Made by a program: the position numbers and the translations under genes. A stretch of 64,000 bases of DNA from NCBI GenBank assembly GCA_963779225.1, contig CAVZWW010000003.1, forward strand, positions 62,001-126,000. The letters run 5' to 3'. Positions within the stretch are counted from its first letter, which is position 1; each line of letters begins with the position of its first letter. Origin of the DNA: CAVPCZ01 sp963779225 (lineage in GTDB: Bacteria > Bacteroidota > Ignavibacteria > UBA10030 > UBA6906). This document shows positions 44,765-53,979 of the stretch, one piece after another. The notes beneath the pieces are model-generated. The model did not search any database. It had not been told where the DNA came from and worked only from the letters and a program-made list of their open reading frames with translations.

Positions 44765-47700
44765 CTAACGCACGAATAGCAACTTGCGCGTCTCTACAAA
44801 GTCCCCTGCTCTCAATCGGTAGAAATACACCCCGCTTGAAAGCCCGCTACCGTCAAACTTGACTTCGTGATACCCTCCCTCCTTGTCGCCGTTCACCAAC
44901 TGAACCACCTGCTGCCCCAATGTATTGAAGACCGTTAAGCTGACATGCGAACGATTGGGGAGGCCGTAGCGGATCGTGGTGGATGGATTGAAGGGATTGG
45001 GAAAGTTTTGCTCGAGTCTGAATTCGCACGGGATCTCAGGCGACAGCAATCCTCCCGCACCGGTTGTCTGATTTGACACGAATATGGAGTCATCGAACGT
45101 TCCGCTGTTGTGATTGTCGATGAGAATCTTCACCGGCATAGTCGCAAGATCCTTCCAGGGTGGAACGATGCGGTGCGAGGAATTGCCATCCAGCCGGACC
45201 GACGGATGGCTGAATTGCCCGCTCCTGGTCGGAGACCCAAGATACAGATCCAGGTCGTAGGTCTTGCCGGCCCCATAGTTGGCAATGAGGAGGTCGCTGT
45301 GTAGGAGTTCTCTCAGCTGAAGCGAGTCCCCCGGAAAGGTGTGTACCCTTGAAATATCAAAGGTCAATTCAAGCGAATCACTCGACACGATCGTTCTGAA
45401 ATTCATATGCTTCAGCCCATTGTCACGGTTTCCAATCGAGAAACCATCGGCGATACGCACATTGTCACTCTGCGACGGCGTGGCATCTGAGCGGTCGTAG
45501 CTGTAGGACGCGGTATCGCCAAAGATCCTGCAATACGCCACGCTGTCTCCGAAGTTCCCCAGACGGGCTGTATACGGTACGTTCGGGACGACGTACCCGA
45601 CCGGTGGCGCGTACGATCCCGTGACAGGGACGATCGGCATTGCCCCTGGCATCGCATCAATGATGATCGAATCAGTAAAGCCGATGGATTCCCCGTTTGC
45701 GTTGGTGATCGCTGTGGAAGCGTCCGGAGAAGTGAAAACGTACAGCTCGCCTGGTGTTGCCGCACCGGCGGCTAGTTCTCCGGAAAGTTGGCCGGAACTC
45801 CTGGTGTGCGCGGCTGCGACAGTACCATTCGTGCCGGGAAGCAGAGGATGGGGGAGATATGTACTCACCGGGTCCTCGAGAAATAGCCCATGTGAGAATG
45901 TCATTGCCGGATTGGCACTCCATGTATTTGCAGATGAATCTATGAGAAACGATTTCCGGGTCGCGTTTGGTTCGTTGCTGTCATAGACGTTCAGCCAGTA
46001 TCGTCCATGTACCCGGTCTCCGATTGTGAGTTTGAACGCGTCAACGGCATGGGCGATGCTGGGACGGGGGATCAGCATGCCCAGATAGCCGGGATCGGCA
46101 TGTTCTGCATGAAGCATACTCTTGAGTTGCGCCAGTGTCTGGCGTGGCGTTGCCGTTTTTTGCTGAATGGCATTCCGAGTGTGTCCCGCGTCCATCTGAT
46201 GCCATGATAGCTGATTGATGATCTTCCTTCGTTCGTCATTCAACGGAAGCTGGCGGAGATTCTCAAATGTGCCGATCGTCGGGAAAGCCTCACGCAGCGC
46301 TTCAGGATTGGTAAAAGCGAGAAGAGACGAGATCGTGAACCCTGAACAGGTTCCTTTGAATTCCTTCACTCTATAGGACATCCAGAAATCCAGCGCTTTT
46401 GTGGTGACCCATCCGTCGGATTTGTAGCAGCATTGTTTCTGGAACGCATCCACGAAAAGAGGCCAGTCGCTGAAGTCGCTGGGTGCGACAAATGCCGATT
46501 GCCTCGCTAATGGATGGAAATACGGTTTTCCCGTGTTCGGGTCGTTTCCATGTGCGTAATCGAACTGACTCCACCAGCTCCTCGGCCACATTGATAGTGA
46601 GTCGTTCTTGAAACTCCAGCCATGCTTTTCCGTTGAGAACGCTTCATAGTCTCCACTGGAGTTGATGCGTGTCAGGACATAGCCTTTGAGACGGAAACGT
46701 CCGCTGAGAGCGTTGATGGTGGAATCAATCACATCACTGATCCTGACCTTGCATCGCGTCGAGAGTGTGTCCGGAAAGATCCAGGTGTAACGATTCTGGT
46801 TCGCCGCAATTGAAGACACAACACCCTGATAGGTCTTTCCGCTATCGAGACTGTATTCAATCTTGATTGAGTCGATCCCGTTGGTTTGCCACTGTATATC
46901 GTACGGTTCACCGGCAAAGACAACTTCGCTGTTTGCGGGTCTGGTTACTGTCAGAGGCCTGTCGACAAACACCCAGGCGGCCCCACGACCGTAATTGTCG
47001 CCCGACCCCCCGACAATCGCTGTACCTCCGTCATAAGCCATCGCAACGGAGATGCCGTAGGCTGGAAAGCCGACCGCGCCAGTGCCTCTGAGCTTACTGC
47101 CCAATTGAGTCCAGACGCTCCCCGTGCGCGTGAATATCCACGCCGCCCCTATAGGGCCGTCTTGGGGGGTGAACTCATCATCCGGTCCGCCGATGATTGC
47201 CTTGTTGCCGTCTCCGGAAAGTGAAACGGACATCCCCTGGCTCGAGGGTCCGACTGCACCCATGCCGACCAATTTTGCCTGCTGGGTCCATGTATTGCCG
47301 TTGCGCACAAGCACCCATGCGGCGCCCTGGGAATTGTTGTCCAACGGACCACCTACAATCGCTGTTGTCGCATCGGGCGAGAGCGCGACAGTGTACCCTT
47401 GACCCGCATTGCCGATAGCACCTGTCCCGACGAGTTTCGCTTGTTGCGTCCACGTCGTACCGCTTCTCACGAATATCCATGCTGCACCCGTTGCATTGTT
47501 GTCGCTAGGGTCGCCAATAATCGCCGTGTATCCCAGCGCAGAAAGGGAGACCGCATTGCCGAAACCATATGTACGACCGGCCGGCGCAAGCCTCGCCTGT
47601 TGTGTCCACGTGCCATTGTTTCGCACATATACATGAACCAAACCCGAGGAAAAGCTTGTCTCCCCCGCGAGAACTGTGTTTCCGTCGCCAGAAAGGGCGA

Positions 47701-48159
47701 CTGCCGCCATCCCCCCTAAGGAATCCGAGACAATCCTCCCTTGCTCTGTCCACACCGACCCGCTGCGTGTAAGGATCCTCGCACCGTCCAAACGAAAGTC
47801 ACTCGCCACAGCTGTTGTCGCGTCGAACGACAGGGCAAGAGAGTAACCAAAGTTGTTCTGTAATGGAGGGGGGGAATCTTGCTTCCGTACTGGCTCCATG
47901 TGCCGCTGCTCCGGATGAAGTACCACAGTGCCCCTATGCCACTATTGTCACCCGGACCACTAATGAGCGCGGCATTGCCATGCTGAGAGATAGCAACCGA
48001 GTAACCTCGGATGGCATTTCCTACAAAACCCGAGCCCAGGAGTTTTGCCCCTTGCTGATCGAATTGGGCATGAGCAGAAACGATGGCAATACTGAGAATA
48101 GTCGCTGCAATTCCAAATCGGATTGCCAAACTCGAAAGCCCAATAGCCTCTTCCTTCAT
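44765..48159 (-). CDS. Large T9SS protein with FG-GAP-like repeats and papain-like domain, frameshifted at a G7 tract
   Basis: Two frames make one protein of about 1,130 residues. The first starts at 48159 (MKEEAIGLSSLAIRFGIAAT, signal peptide) and has LGSGFVGNAIRGYSVAISQH. At a run of seven G (47868-47874, C on the coding strand) the frame changes to the one that continues to 44765. Roughly seven units of L.G.GA.G...QG.SV.LS.DG..AI.GGP.DN.GAAW(V/I)F form an FG-GAP-like propeller. An Ig-like part follows (YDIQWQTNGIDSIKIEYSLD), then a papain-like region with Cys (GTCSGFTISSLLAF), His (SIAHAVDAFKL) and Asp (LNVYDSNEP), codons at 46346-46348, 46049-46051 and 45980-45982. The T9SS tail ends KLLFVR. 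In the present sequence the gene is split. Confidence 0.75.
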
Positions 48160-48184
48160 AGGGAACTCCCCCAAGAATGTTGAA

Positions 48185-48338
48185 TCAACGATTATGACAT
48201 ACGCATTTCCGGATGCATATCCACGCTGTACCCTGCAATGAGAGACCGTCTGATGGATCGGTGATCATTGCTGTTGTACCGTCTCCCGAGAGAGCGACGT
48301 TGCCTCCAACGTTCCCGCTAGGGGACTTATTCCATCCT
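48185..48338 (-). pseudogene. FG-GAP repeat fragment of a paralogous gene
   Basis: The minus strand encodes SGNVGGNVALSGDGTTAMIT, then DPSDGLSLQGTAWICIR, one repeat unit like those in the adjoining large protein (ALSGDGN.A...GP.D....GAAWIF.R). It has no start or end of its own. It lies exactly at the edge of the GC-rich lipid cassette, so it marks the insertion junction. Confidence 0.55.
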
Positions 48339-50585
48339 TCACGAACTGGTTCGCTTTCGTCCCTCCGTCCACTCCGCCAGATGTTCGGTGGCGTGGCGGA
48401 ATCCCATCTCTGCAATCGGGTCGATGTGCTGGAAATCACTCGACGCATAGTGATCGAGCGGGGGACGGAGCGTCAGGTCCGCTTCGCGGCCGGCGGCTTG
48501 CGCCCGTTCGTCCGAGGCGAGCGTGAATGCCCTCGTGAGAGACACGAACAGGGGCGGAGCCCGCCGCGGGCGGCGTCGAAGACGATCCCAGAGGAGGGCC
48601 GACCCGCTCGGGCACACGTCAAGTCCCACCGGTGCCGTGACATGCAACTCCGTGCCGACGTCGACGGCGATCACCCGGCCTGCGCCCATTCCGCGCAGGA
48701 CGCCCACGGGAAGATTGTCCATCACGCCACCATCCACATGCACATCACCCAGGTAGTAGACCGGCGGGGCCAGCCCCGGCACCGAGTTGGAGGCCAGGAC
48801 CAGATGCACAAGAGGGCCTGTGGTGTGGGCGTCGGCGGTGGCGCAGGTCAGGTTCGAGGTGATGCCCGCATAGGGCAGCCAGAGGTCCTCGATGCGACCG
48901 TGGCCCAGCAGGTTGGTGAGAGCGCGCCGCATGCGATGGCCGCGGACAATTGAAGCGAGCGGCAGCGTGTAGTCGCTCCACGGATGTTCACGCGTCCAAG
49001 CCAGGCATCGATCCTGGATCGCATCCGGTGCGTGCCCCAGGGCATGCAACGCGGCGATCATCGCCCCCATGCTGGTCCCGGCCACCAAATCGATGGGTAT
49101 GCCAGCTTCGCCGAGCGCCTTCAGCACGCCGATGTGAGCGAATCCCCGCGCGCCGCCCCCGGAAAGGGCCAGCCCGACAGCCTTCCTCGTGATCAGCCGC
49201 GCGAGGCGGGCGATGTCGGCTTGCCGATCCGGACGAATGTGGTGGTGGTGCACGCCTGGCCGTGCCGCCAGCCACGCTTCGGTTCCGCGCGGAGTGTGTT
49301 CCGGGAGGTGGAGGAGCACGAGGTGGCAACTGGCTTCGCGTCGACCTGCCACGGCGAGGGCCTCCTCTTCGAGGGGTCCCAGGCGTGCGTCGCCGTCAGC
49401 GTGGACCACCACCACCACTTCGTCGGCCTGGCGGAGGCACTGCGCGGTCCAGGCTGTCAGCGTGGCATCGCACACGAGTACCACCAGCTCAGGCGTCGAC
49501 ACTGTATTGGCCGCGGCCTGGCGCCTCGCCGCGGTCCTTTCCAAGACAACAGTACCTGCCAGTTTCGAGAGTTCGCCAGAAAGCGCCTTCGAGAATTCCG
49601 CGAGAGGGACGTCCGGTCCACCTGCGACGATGGCCACCGTTCGTTCTGCGGGCTGGGTGGGACGCACCCTCAGTGTCCGCTGCAGACGGCCCACGATGGC
49701 GCGCGCAAGCCGCAGCATGGACTCTGGATGAGCGCTGACCAGTCGGTCGAAAGCCGACCTGGGCAGCCGGAGGAGCTCGGTGTCGCGCACCACCTTCACC
49801 GTTGCTGCGCGGGGCGCCTGGGACAGCAGGGTCATCTCCCCCACGGATTCGCCTGCGCCAATCTCCCCAATCCAAAGCGCCGCGCCGTCCTTTTGACGGG
49901 TCGAGACCCTCAGCCGTCCTCGCACCACGAACCACATGCACTCGCCGATCTCGCCCTCACGCACCAGCACCTCCCCACCTGGAATAACCTGCCACATGAG
50001 TTCGCGCTCCAACGCTTCCAGCGCCGCCGCCCCTGCACCCACCAGCAGCTCCGTGTGCCCGAGCCAGGAAGAGATCCAGGCCGCATCGGGCCGGAAGCGT
50101 CGCGTTTCGGAGGCCCGCTCCCGCCATTCTGCCGCGCGTGCCACTGCGGCTTCCAGGGTGGGGAGTGCTGTTTTCAGCTCCCGCCACGCGGACCCGTCGA
50201 GTGATCCCAGGACAGTTTGCTCTAATGCCACCACGTCCGCCGAGCGCGGGGTGCCCAGAAGCAAGGCGGTCTCGCCCACCAACTCTCCGGGGCCGATTTC
50301 CCCCAGGCGTTGTATCGCACCGCCTTCGGTCGTAGCCAGGGCGGAGAGCCGCCCCCGCAGCACAACGTAGAGGTGATCACCGAGGTCGCCCTCCCGGAAG
50401 AGCAGGTCACCCGGTGACAGCACCAGCCGCTCAAGGCGACCCGCCACGGCATTCCCGGCCAGGTCACCAAGTCCCGCCCCGAGCGGGGTGGCAGCGATGT
50501 CTTCGGAGGATATTCCTGAGAAGGCGTTCTCCGCTCCGATGGTTGCATCCAACATGGCGCGTCCTCCACCAGATTTGTTCGTCAT
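48339..50585 (-). CDS. Patatin-like phospholipase with two cyclic-nucleotide-binding domains (NTE-like)
   Basis: A 748-residue protein of the neuropathy-target-esterase type. Two cNMP-binding-like domains lie near residues 30-150 (LVLSPGDLLFREGDLGDHLY) and 200-320 (QVIPGGEVLVREGEIGECMW). A linker is followed by the patatin domain: GLALSGGGARGFAHIGVLKA (oxyanion hole), GTSMGA with nucleophile Ser505, and DGGVMDN with Asp618. The Ser-Asp dyad hydrolyses acyl esters of phospholipids or lysophospholipids. Start ATG 50585 overlaps the stop of the radical SAM gene (ATGA), so they are coupled. The gene is GC-rich (many G/C third positions), unlike the T9SS genes around it. Confidence 0.9.
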   Translation of the reverse strand: MTNKSGGGRAMLDATIGAENAFSGISSEDIAATPLGAGLGDLAGNAVAGRLERLVLSPGDLLFREGDLGDHLYVVLRGRLSALATTEGGAIQRLGEIGPGELVGETALLLGTPRSADVVALEQTVLGSLDGSAWRELKTALPTLEAAVARAAEWRERASETRRFRPDAAWISSWLGHTELLVGAGAAALEALERELMWQVIPGGEVLVREGEIGECMWFVVRGRLRVSTRQKDGAALWIGEIGAGESVGEMTLLSQAPRAATVKVVRDTELLRLPRSAFDRLVSAHPESMLRLARAIVGRLQRTLRVRPTQPAERTVAIVAGGPDVPLAEFSKALSGELSKLAGTVVLERTAARRQAAANTVSTPELVVLVCDATLTAWTAQCLRQADEVVVVVHADGDARLGPLEEEALAVAGRREASCHLVLLHLPEHTPRGTEAWLAARPGVHHHHIRPDRQADIARLARLITRKAVGLALSGGGARGFAHIGVLKALGEAGIPIDLVAGTSMGAMIAALHALGHAPDAIQDRCLAWTREHPWSDYTLPLASIVRGHRMRRALTNLLGHGRIEDLWLPYAGITSNLTCATADAHTTGPLVHLVLASNSVPGLAPPVYYLGDVHVDGGVMDNLPVGVLRGMGAGRVIAVDVGTELHVTAPVGLDVCPSGSALLWDRLRRRPRRAPPLFVSLTRAFTLASDERAQAAGREADLTLRPPLDHYASSDFQHIDPIAEMGFRHATEHLAEWTEGRKRTSS

Positions 50586-51799
50586 TGGGCCGCGACCACC
50601 GGTTTCACCAGGCCGCCGTACAGACGGTACTCGTCGAGCCTGCAGGAATGCACCAACCTGCCTTCGAAATAGGTCATGTCGGGGCAACCGTCGCAAGCCT
50701 CGAACTCCCCGTCCGGGGATAAGGTATTGGGTTCGATGATGCTGACTGTCATGGGGTAGATCTTTCCGAACAGGCGCCACGGCCTTCTCAGCAGGTCCAC
50801 CAGGACACGCCGGATGTGCCTGTCTACTGCCGCTAGCAGAAGGAGCCTCTTCCCGACCTTCCCGCGACCGCCGGCATAGTACCTTCCGTACCGGATGTGG
50901 TGGGCCGTCTGTGCGATCTCGACCGTCGTCGGAGACACCGAACCCACCAGGTTTGCGTTATAGCAAATGACGTTCCCGATCAGCCACTTGAAGGAGGACA
51001 TGGTCTTTGTGCCGCCGAGATAGCTCGCGGCCTCGTAGGCGGGAAACACCTTCTTGATCATCCGGTAGAGATCGTTCGATCGCAGGGTGGACATTTCGTC
51101 CTCGACGTCATTGACCATGCCGATTGCGTGGGAGTCCAGATCGATCACCCTGTCACCGTCGACAAATTCGACACCCATCCTTGGAAACCCCCGCAGGGTG
51201 ATGAAGGTCAGGCCATTGACCTTGCCTTGGGTGCTGAGCGCCCACCGGATCACTCCCGGGACGGTGCCGAGCGTGAGTGGATTGACGGTCATGTTGAAGT
51301 TGCAGGTGACGCCGCCGACCTCCCACAGCAGATCAGCGTAGTGCTGCCTGAGTGCGGTCAGTTCGACTTCGTTCCTGCCCGTCCACCCCGGGCGCGTCTG
51401 CCCTGAGTCGATGTGAAAGCTCATCTCGCCGAGGCCGGCATCTCGAAGGCGGATGAGCAGTTCCCTGGTCAGGCGTTGCCCGTTGGTGATGATGACGGGG
51501 TTGAGTCCGCGGTCATGAATGAACCGAACGATCTCGACGATGTCCGGGTGGATCAGCGGCTCGCCGCCAGCCAGATGCACATTGTTGATGTTCCGCCACT
51601 CCTCCAGGAAGAGGATCTCCTTCTTGATCTCCTCAAACGGCTTGTGGCCCGTCATGGCAGTCCGGTAGCAGCCTTTGCAGGAAATGTTGCACCTGTCGGT
51701 GACCTCGACCCAGCCGATCGGATTGTCGTTCAGACTCCATGGGAGCCTGTAGAGATCCTTCTTCGTGAATCCGTCGGAAACATCGGCACCGTCCTTCAT
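50582..51799 (-). CDS. Radical SAM protein
   Basis: A 405-residue radical S-adenosylmethionine enzyme. The cluster-binding motif is VTDRCNISCKGCYR, with Cys37, Cys41 and Cys44 coordinating the 4Fe-4S cluster. NVHLAGGEPLIHPD is the GGE motif and later NGQRLT and FHIDSG fit the TIM-barrel core. The C-terminus has an additional Cys group (EACDGCPDM; HSCRLDEY) that might bind a second cluster. The ATG at 51799 has AAAGGGA upstream; an ATG at 51832 is also possible. Being coupled to the patatin gene and next to a cyclopropane synthase suggests lipid modification, which is inference. Confidence 0.87.
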   Translation of the reverse strand: MKDGADVSDGFTKKDLYRLPWSLNDNPIGWVEVTDRCNISCKGCYRTAMTGHKPFEEIKKEILFLEEWRNINNVHLAGGEPLIHPDIVEIVRFIHDRGLNPVIITNGQRLTRELLIRLRDAGLGEMSFHIDSGQTRPGWTGRNEVELTALRQHYADLLWEVGGVTCNFNMTVNPLTLGTVPGVIRWALSTQGKVNGLTFITLRGFPRMGVEFVDGDRVIDLDSHAIGMVNDVEDEMSTLRSNDLYRMIKKVFPAYEAASYLGGTKTMSSFKWLIGNVICYNANLVGSVSPTTVEIAQTAHHIRYGRYYAGGRGKVGKRLLLLAAVDRHIRRVLVDLLRRPWRLFGKIYPMTVSIIEPNTLSPDGEFEACDGCPDMTYFEGRLVHSCRLDEYRLYGGLVKPVVAAQ

Positions 51800-51895
51800 T
51801 ACGTCCCTTTCTTGTATTCGCTTATCCGTCATCGGGGCATCGGACCACGGTCTGATGGGTCACCACCACAATGGCTGCTGGCGGGGGTTTGCCTG

Positions 51896-53014
51896 CTACG
51901 GAACGCGCACATATCCACCGGGGACACCACGGGGAGAGAGGACCAGCTGCCACAGCTGGAGGTAGCGGGCGCGAACCGCTCCTGCGCACGACAGCAGATA
52001 GTAGGTCCACATCCGGGCGAAGCGTTCATCGTATCTGGCCTTCAGGACCGGCCAGGCCTCGAGGAAATTCCGGTGCCAGGCGAGCAGCGTCGGCTCGTAG
52101 TAGGCGCCGAAGCTGTGCCAGTCCTCCAGGACGAACACGTGCTCGATCGACTGGCCCAGTTGCCGGATCGAAGGCACCATCCCGTTCGGAAAGATGTACC
52201 TCTCGTTCCATGGATCGCCGCGAACGGTCGAGGTGTTGAGTCCCAGGGTGTGGAGCAGGAACAACCCGTCATCCGCCAGCAGTCGTCGGGCCGTCCGGAA
52301 GAACACCTTCATGTTCTTATAGCCAACTGCTTCGAACATGGCGATCGAGACGATCCGGTCGTACCGTCCCTCGATGTCGTGGTAGCCCTGCACCCGGAAC
52401 TCGACAGGAAGGCCCTCACACAGCTGCCTGCCGAGCTTCGTCTGCTCGCTCGACACAGAAACACCGACGCAGCTGACTCCGTACCGCTCCGCGGCGAACT
52501 TCATGAAGCTCCCCCAGCCGCAGCCGATGTCAAGCACCTTCATGCCGGGCCGGAGCCCGATCTTCCTGCACACCAGGTCGAGCTTGTGCTCCTGGGCGGT
52601 GTCGAGGTCGTCGGCATTCGCCCAGTAGCCGCACGAGTAGGTCATCCGCTTGTCGAGCATCTTCTCGAAGAGCGTGCTGTCAAGATTGTAGTGGCGTTCG
52701 GCGACCTCATGAGCTCTCTTCCGGGAACCGTAGTTGATCAGTCGTGCGGACAGGACATAGAGCAACGTATTCAGGTTCTTCCTGACGAGGGCCTCCGCGT
52801 CCACCCTGATGAGCCGGCTGATGAGCTCTGTGAGGTCCTCTACGTCCCACCAGCCATCCATGTAGGCCTCCCCCAGACCCAGGTTCCCGCTTCTCAGAAC
52901 CCTATCGAAGAAGCGATCGTCCCGGATCTGAATGTCCCAGGACCTGTCCCCGCCGGGGCGGATGTCGGCCAATTCGAGCACCCGGTAAACGATGTCCCGC
53001 GATCTTCGTGTCAT
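51896..53014 (-). CDS. cfa: Cyclopropane-fatty-acyl-phospholipid synthase
   Basis: A 372-residue SAM-dependent methyltransferase of the Cfa family. It begins MTRRSRDIVYRVLELADIRP, preceded by AGGAG. Family landmarks are GNLGLGEAYMDGWWDVEDL, ERHYNLDSTLFEKML, MTYSCGYWANADDLDTAQE, the SAM loop VLDIGCGWGSFMKFAAERYG, VGVSVSSEQ, RIVSIAMFEAVGYKNMKVFF and FPNGMVPSIRQL. The enzyme adds a methylene group across the double bond of phospholipid acyl chains. It ends 96 bp before the radical SAM ATG, same strand, and is GC-rich like the two genes after it. Confidence 0.93.
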   Translation of the reverse strand: MTRRSRDIVYRVLELADIRPGGDRSWDIQIRDDRFFDRVLRSGNLGLGEAYMDGWWDVEDLTELISRLIRVDAEALVRKNLNTLLYVLSARLINYGSRKRAHEVAERHYNLDSTLFEKMLDKRMTYSCGYWANADDLDTAQEHKLDLVCRKIGLRPGMKVLDIGCGWGSFMKFAAERYGVSCVGVSVSSEQTKLGRQLCEGLPVEFRVQGYHDIEGRYDRIVSIAMFEAVGYKNMKVFFRTARRLLADDGLFLLHTLGLNTSTVRGDPWNERYIFPNGMVPSIRQLGQSIEHVFVLEDWHSFGAYYEPTLLAWHRNFLEAWPVLKARYDERFARMWTYYLLSCAGAVRARYLQLWQLVLSPRGVPGGYVRVP

Positions 53015-53368
53015 GGCTCCTGACCTTGTTCCTTTTGAGAATTCTGAGAAGAATCCTATGTTGTCTTCCTGAATTGTGTGGAGCATATACTCGATGGTTT
53101 CGAACATCACACAATAAGGAAGCCCCCTATACATACATGCGACAAGACGCCACGAAAGGGGCATCGTTCCAGTCAAACGGTCAAGGCCGCAACGATCTGT
53201 CCTCGGAGAACGCGCGCGATTTGCTCTTCGACTCTCCATTAATACATGCGTATTCCCGTTCCCAAAAGGGCAACGATGGAGAGAACGTCTTACAGGCTAC
53301 CTGTATGGACCGCCCTTTTGACTTTCAAGATGGGATTTGGTAACATAATCTCGTGCAAATGAGGTTTT
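53015..53368. other. Divergent intergenic region
   Basis: About 350 bp between the minus-strand cfa start and the plus-strand ECF sigma gene, expected to hold both promoters. The last bases, GAGGTTTT before ATG, give a ribosome-binding site for the sigma gene. No other feature seen. Confidence 0.45.
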
Positions 53369-53932
53369 ATGGAAGAATTCTCACCCGGCGAAGTAACACG
53401 CCTGCTTGTCGACGTCCGCAGCGGCAGTCAATCCGCTCTCGACGCACTGTTACCGTTGGTATATGGAGAACTCCGCAAGATTGCCTCTTCGTACCTTCAT
53501 CAGGAGTACCAACAGCAGACCTTACAGACGTGCGATCTTGTCCATGAAGCCTATATCAAGCTCACGGGGCACGAGGCCTCATGGCAGAATCGTGCTCACT
53601 TTTATGGCATTGCAGCCAATGCAATGCGCCAGATTCTTGTCGACTATGCCAGGCGGCGCAAGGCCGATAAACGAGGTGGGGGGATGACGCGTGTGTCCCT
53701 GAACGAAGATGTTCTGATTGTGGAAGAAACCTTCAGCCGGCTGCTGATGCTTGATGATGCGCTTACACAGCTGCACACATTTGACGAGCGATTGTGCAAG
53801 GTCGTGGAGCTACGCTACTTCAGCGGCCTGACGGTGGAGGAAACAGCTGAAGTCCTGTCCGTTTCTCCGCGTACGGTAAAAAATGACTGGAGCCTGGCGA
53901 AAGCCTGGCTCCATCGATCGCTTCACGCCTGA
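53369..53932 (+). CDS. ECF-type RNA polymerase sigma factor
   Basis: A 187-residue sigma-70 family factor of the ECF group often paired with Ser/Thr kinases. Region 2 is ALLPLVYGELRKIASSYLHQ and DLVHEAYIKLTG. Region 4 is RYFSGLTVEETAEVLSVSPR with TVKNDWSLAKAWL, the DNA-recognising HTH. No anti-sigma gene adjoins. The kinase gene begins 47 bp downstream in the same direction, so phosphorylation is a plausible way to control it. Confidence 0.92.
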   Translation: MEEFSPGEVTRLLVDVRSGSQSALDALLPLVYGELRKIASSYLHQEYQQQTLQTCDLVHEAYIKLTGHEASWQNRAHFYGIAANAMRQILVDYARRRKADKRGGGMTRVSLNEDVLIVEETFSRLLMLDDALTQLHTFDERLCKVVELRYFSGLTVEETAEVLSVSPRTVKNDWSLAKAWLHRSLHA

Positions 53933-53979
53933 GAGCCTGATCACATCCCTCGCACGCAATTTCCAAAGCAGCAACAGCA

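Noticed and set aside
48984..50204. Long plus-strand frame of about 400 codons
   Set aside because: It lies opposite the patatin gene in GC-rich DNA, where long antisense frames arise by chance; no domain resemblance.
51413..53023. Long plus-strand frame of about 535 codons
   Set aside because: Antisense to the radical SAM and Cfa genes, GC-rich, with low-complexity His/Val/Pro content and no family pattern.
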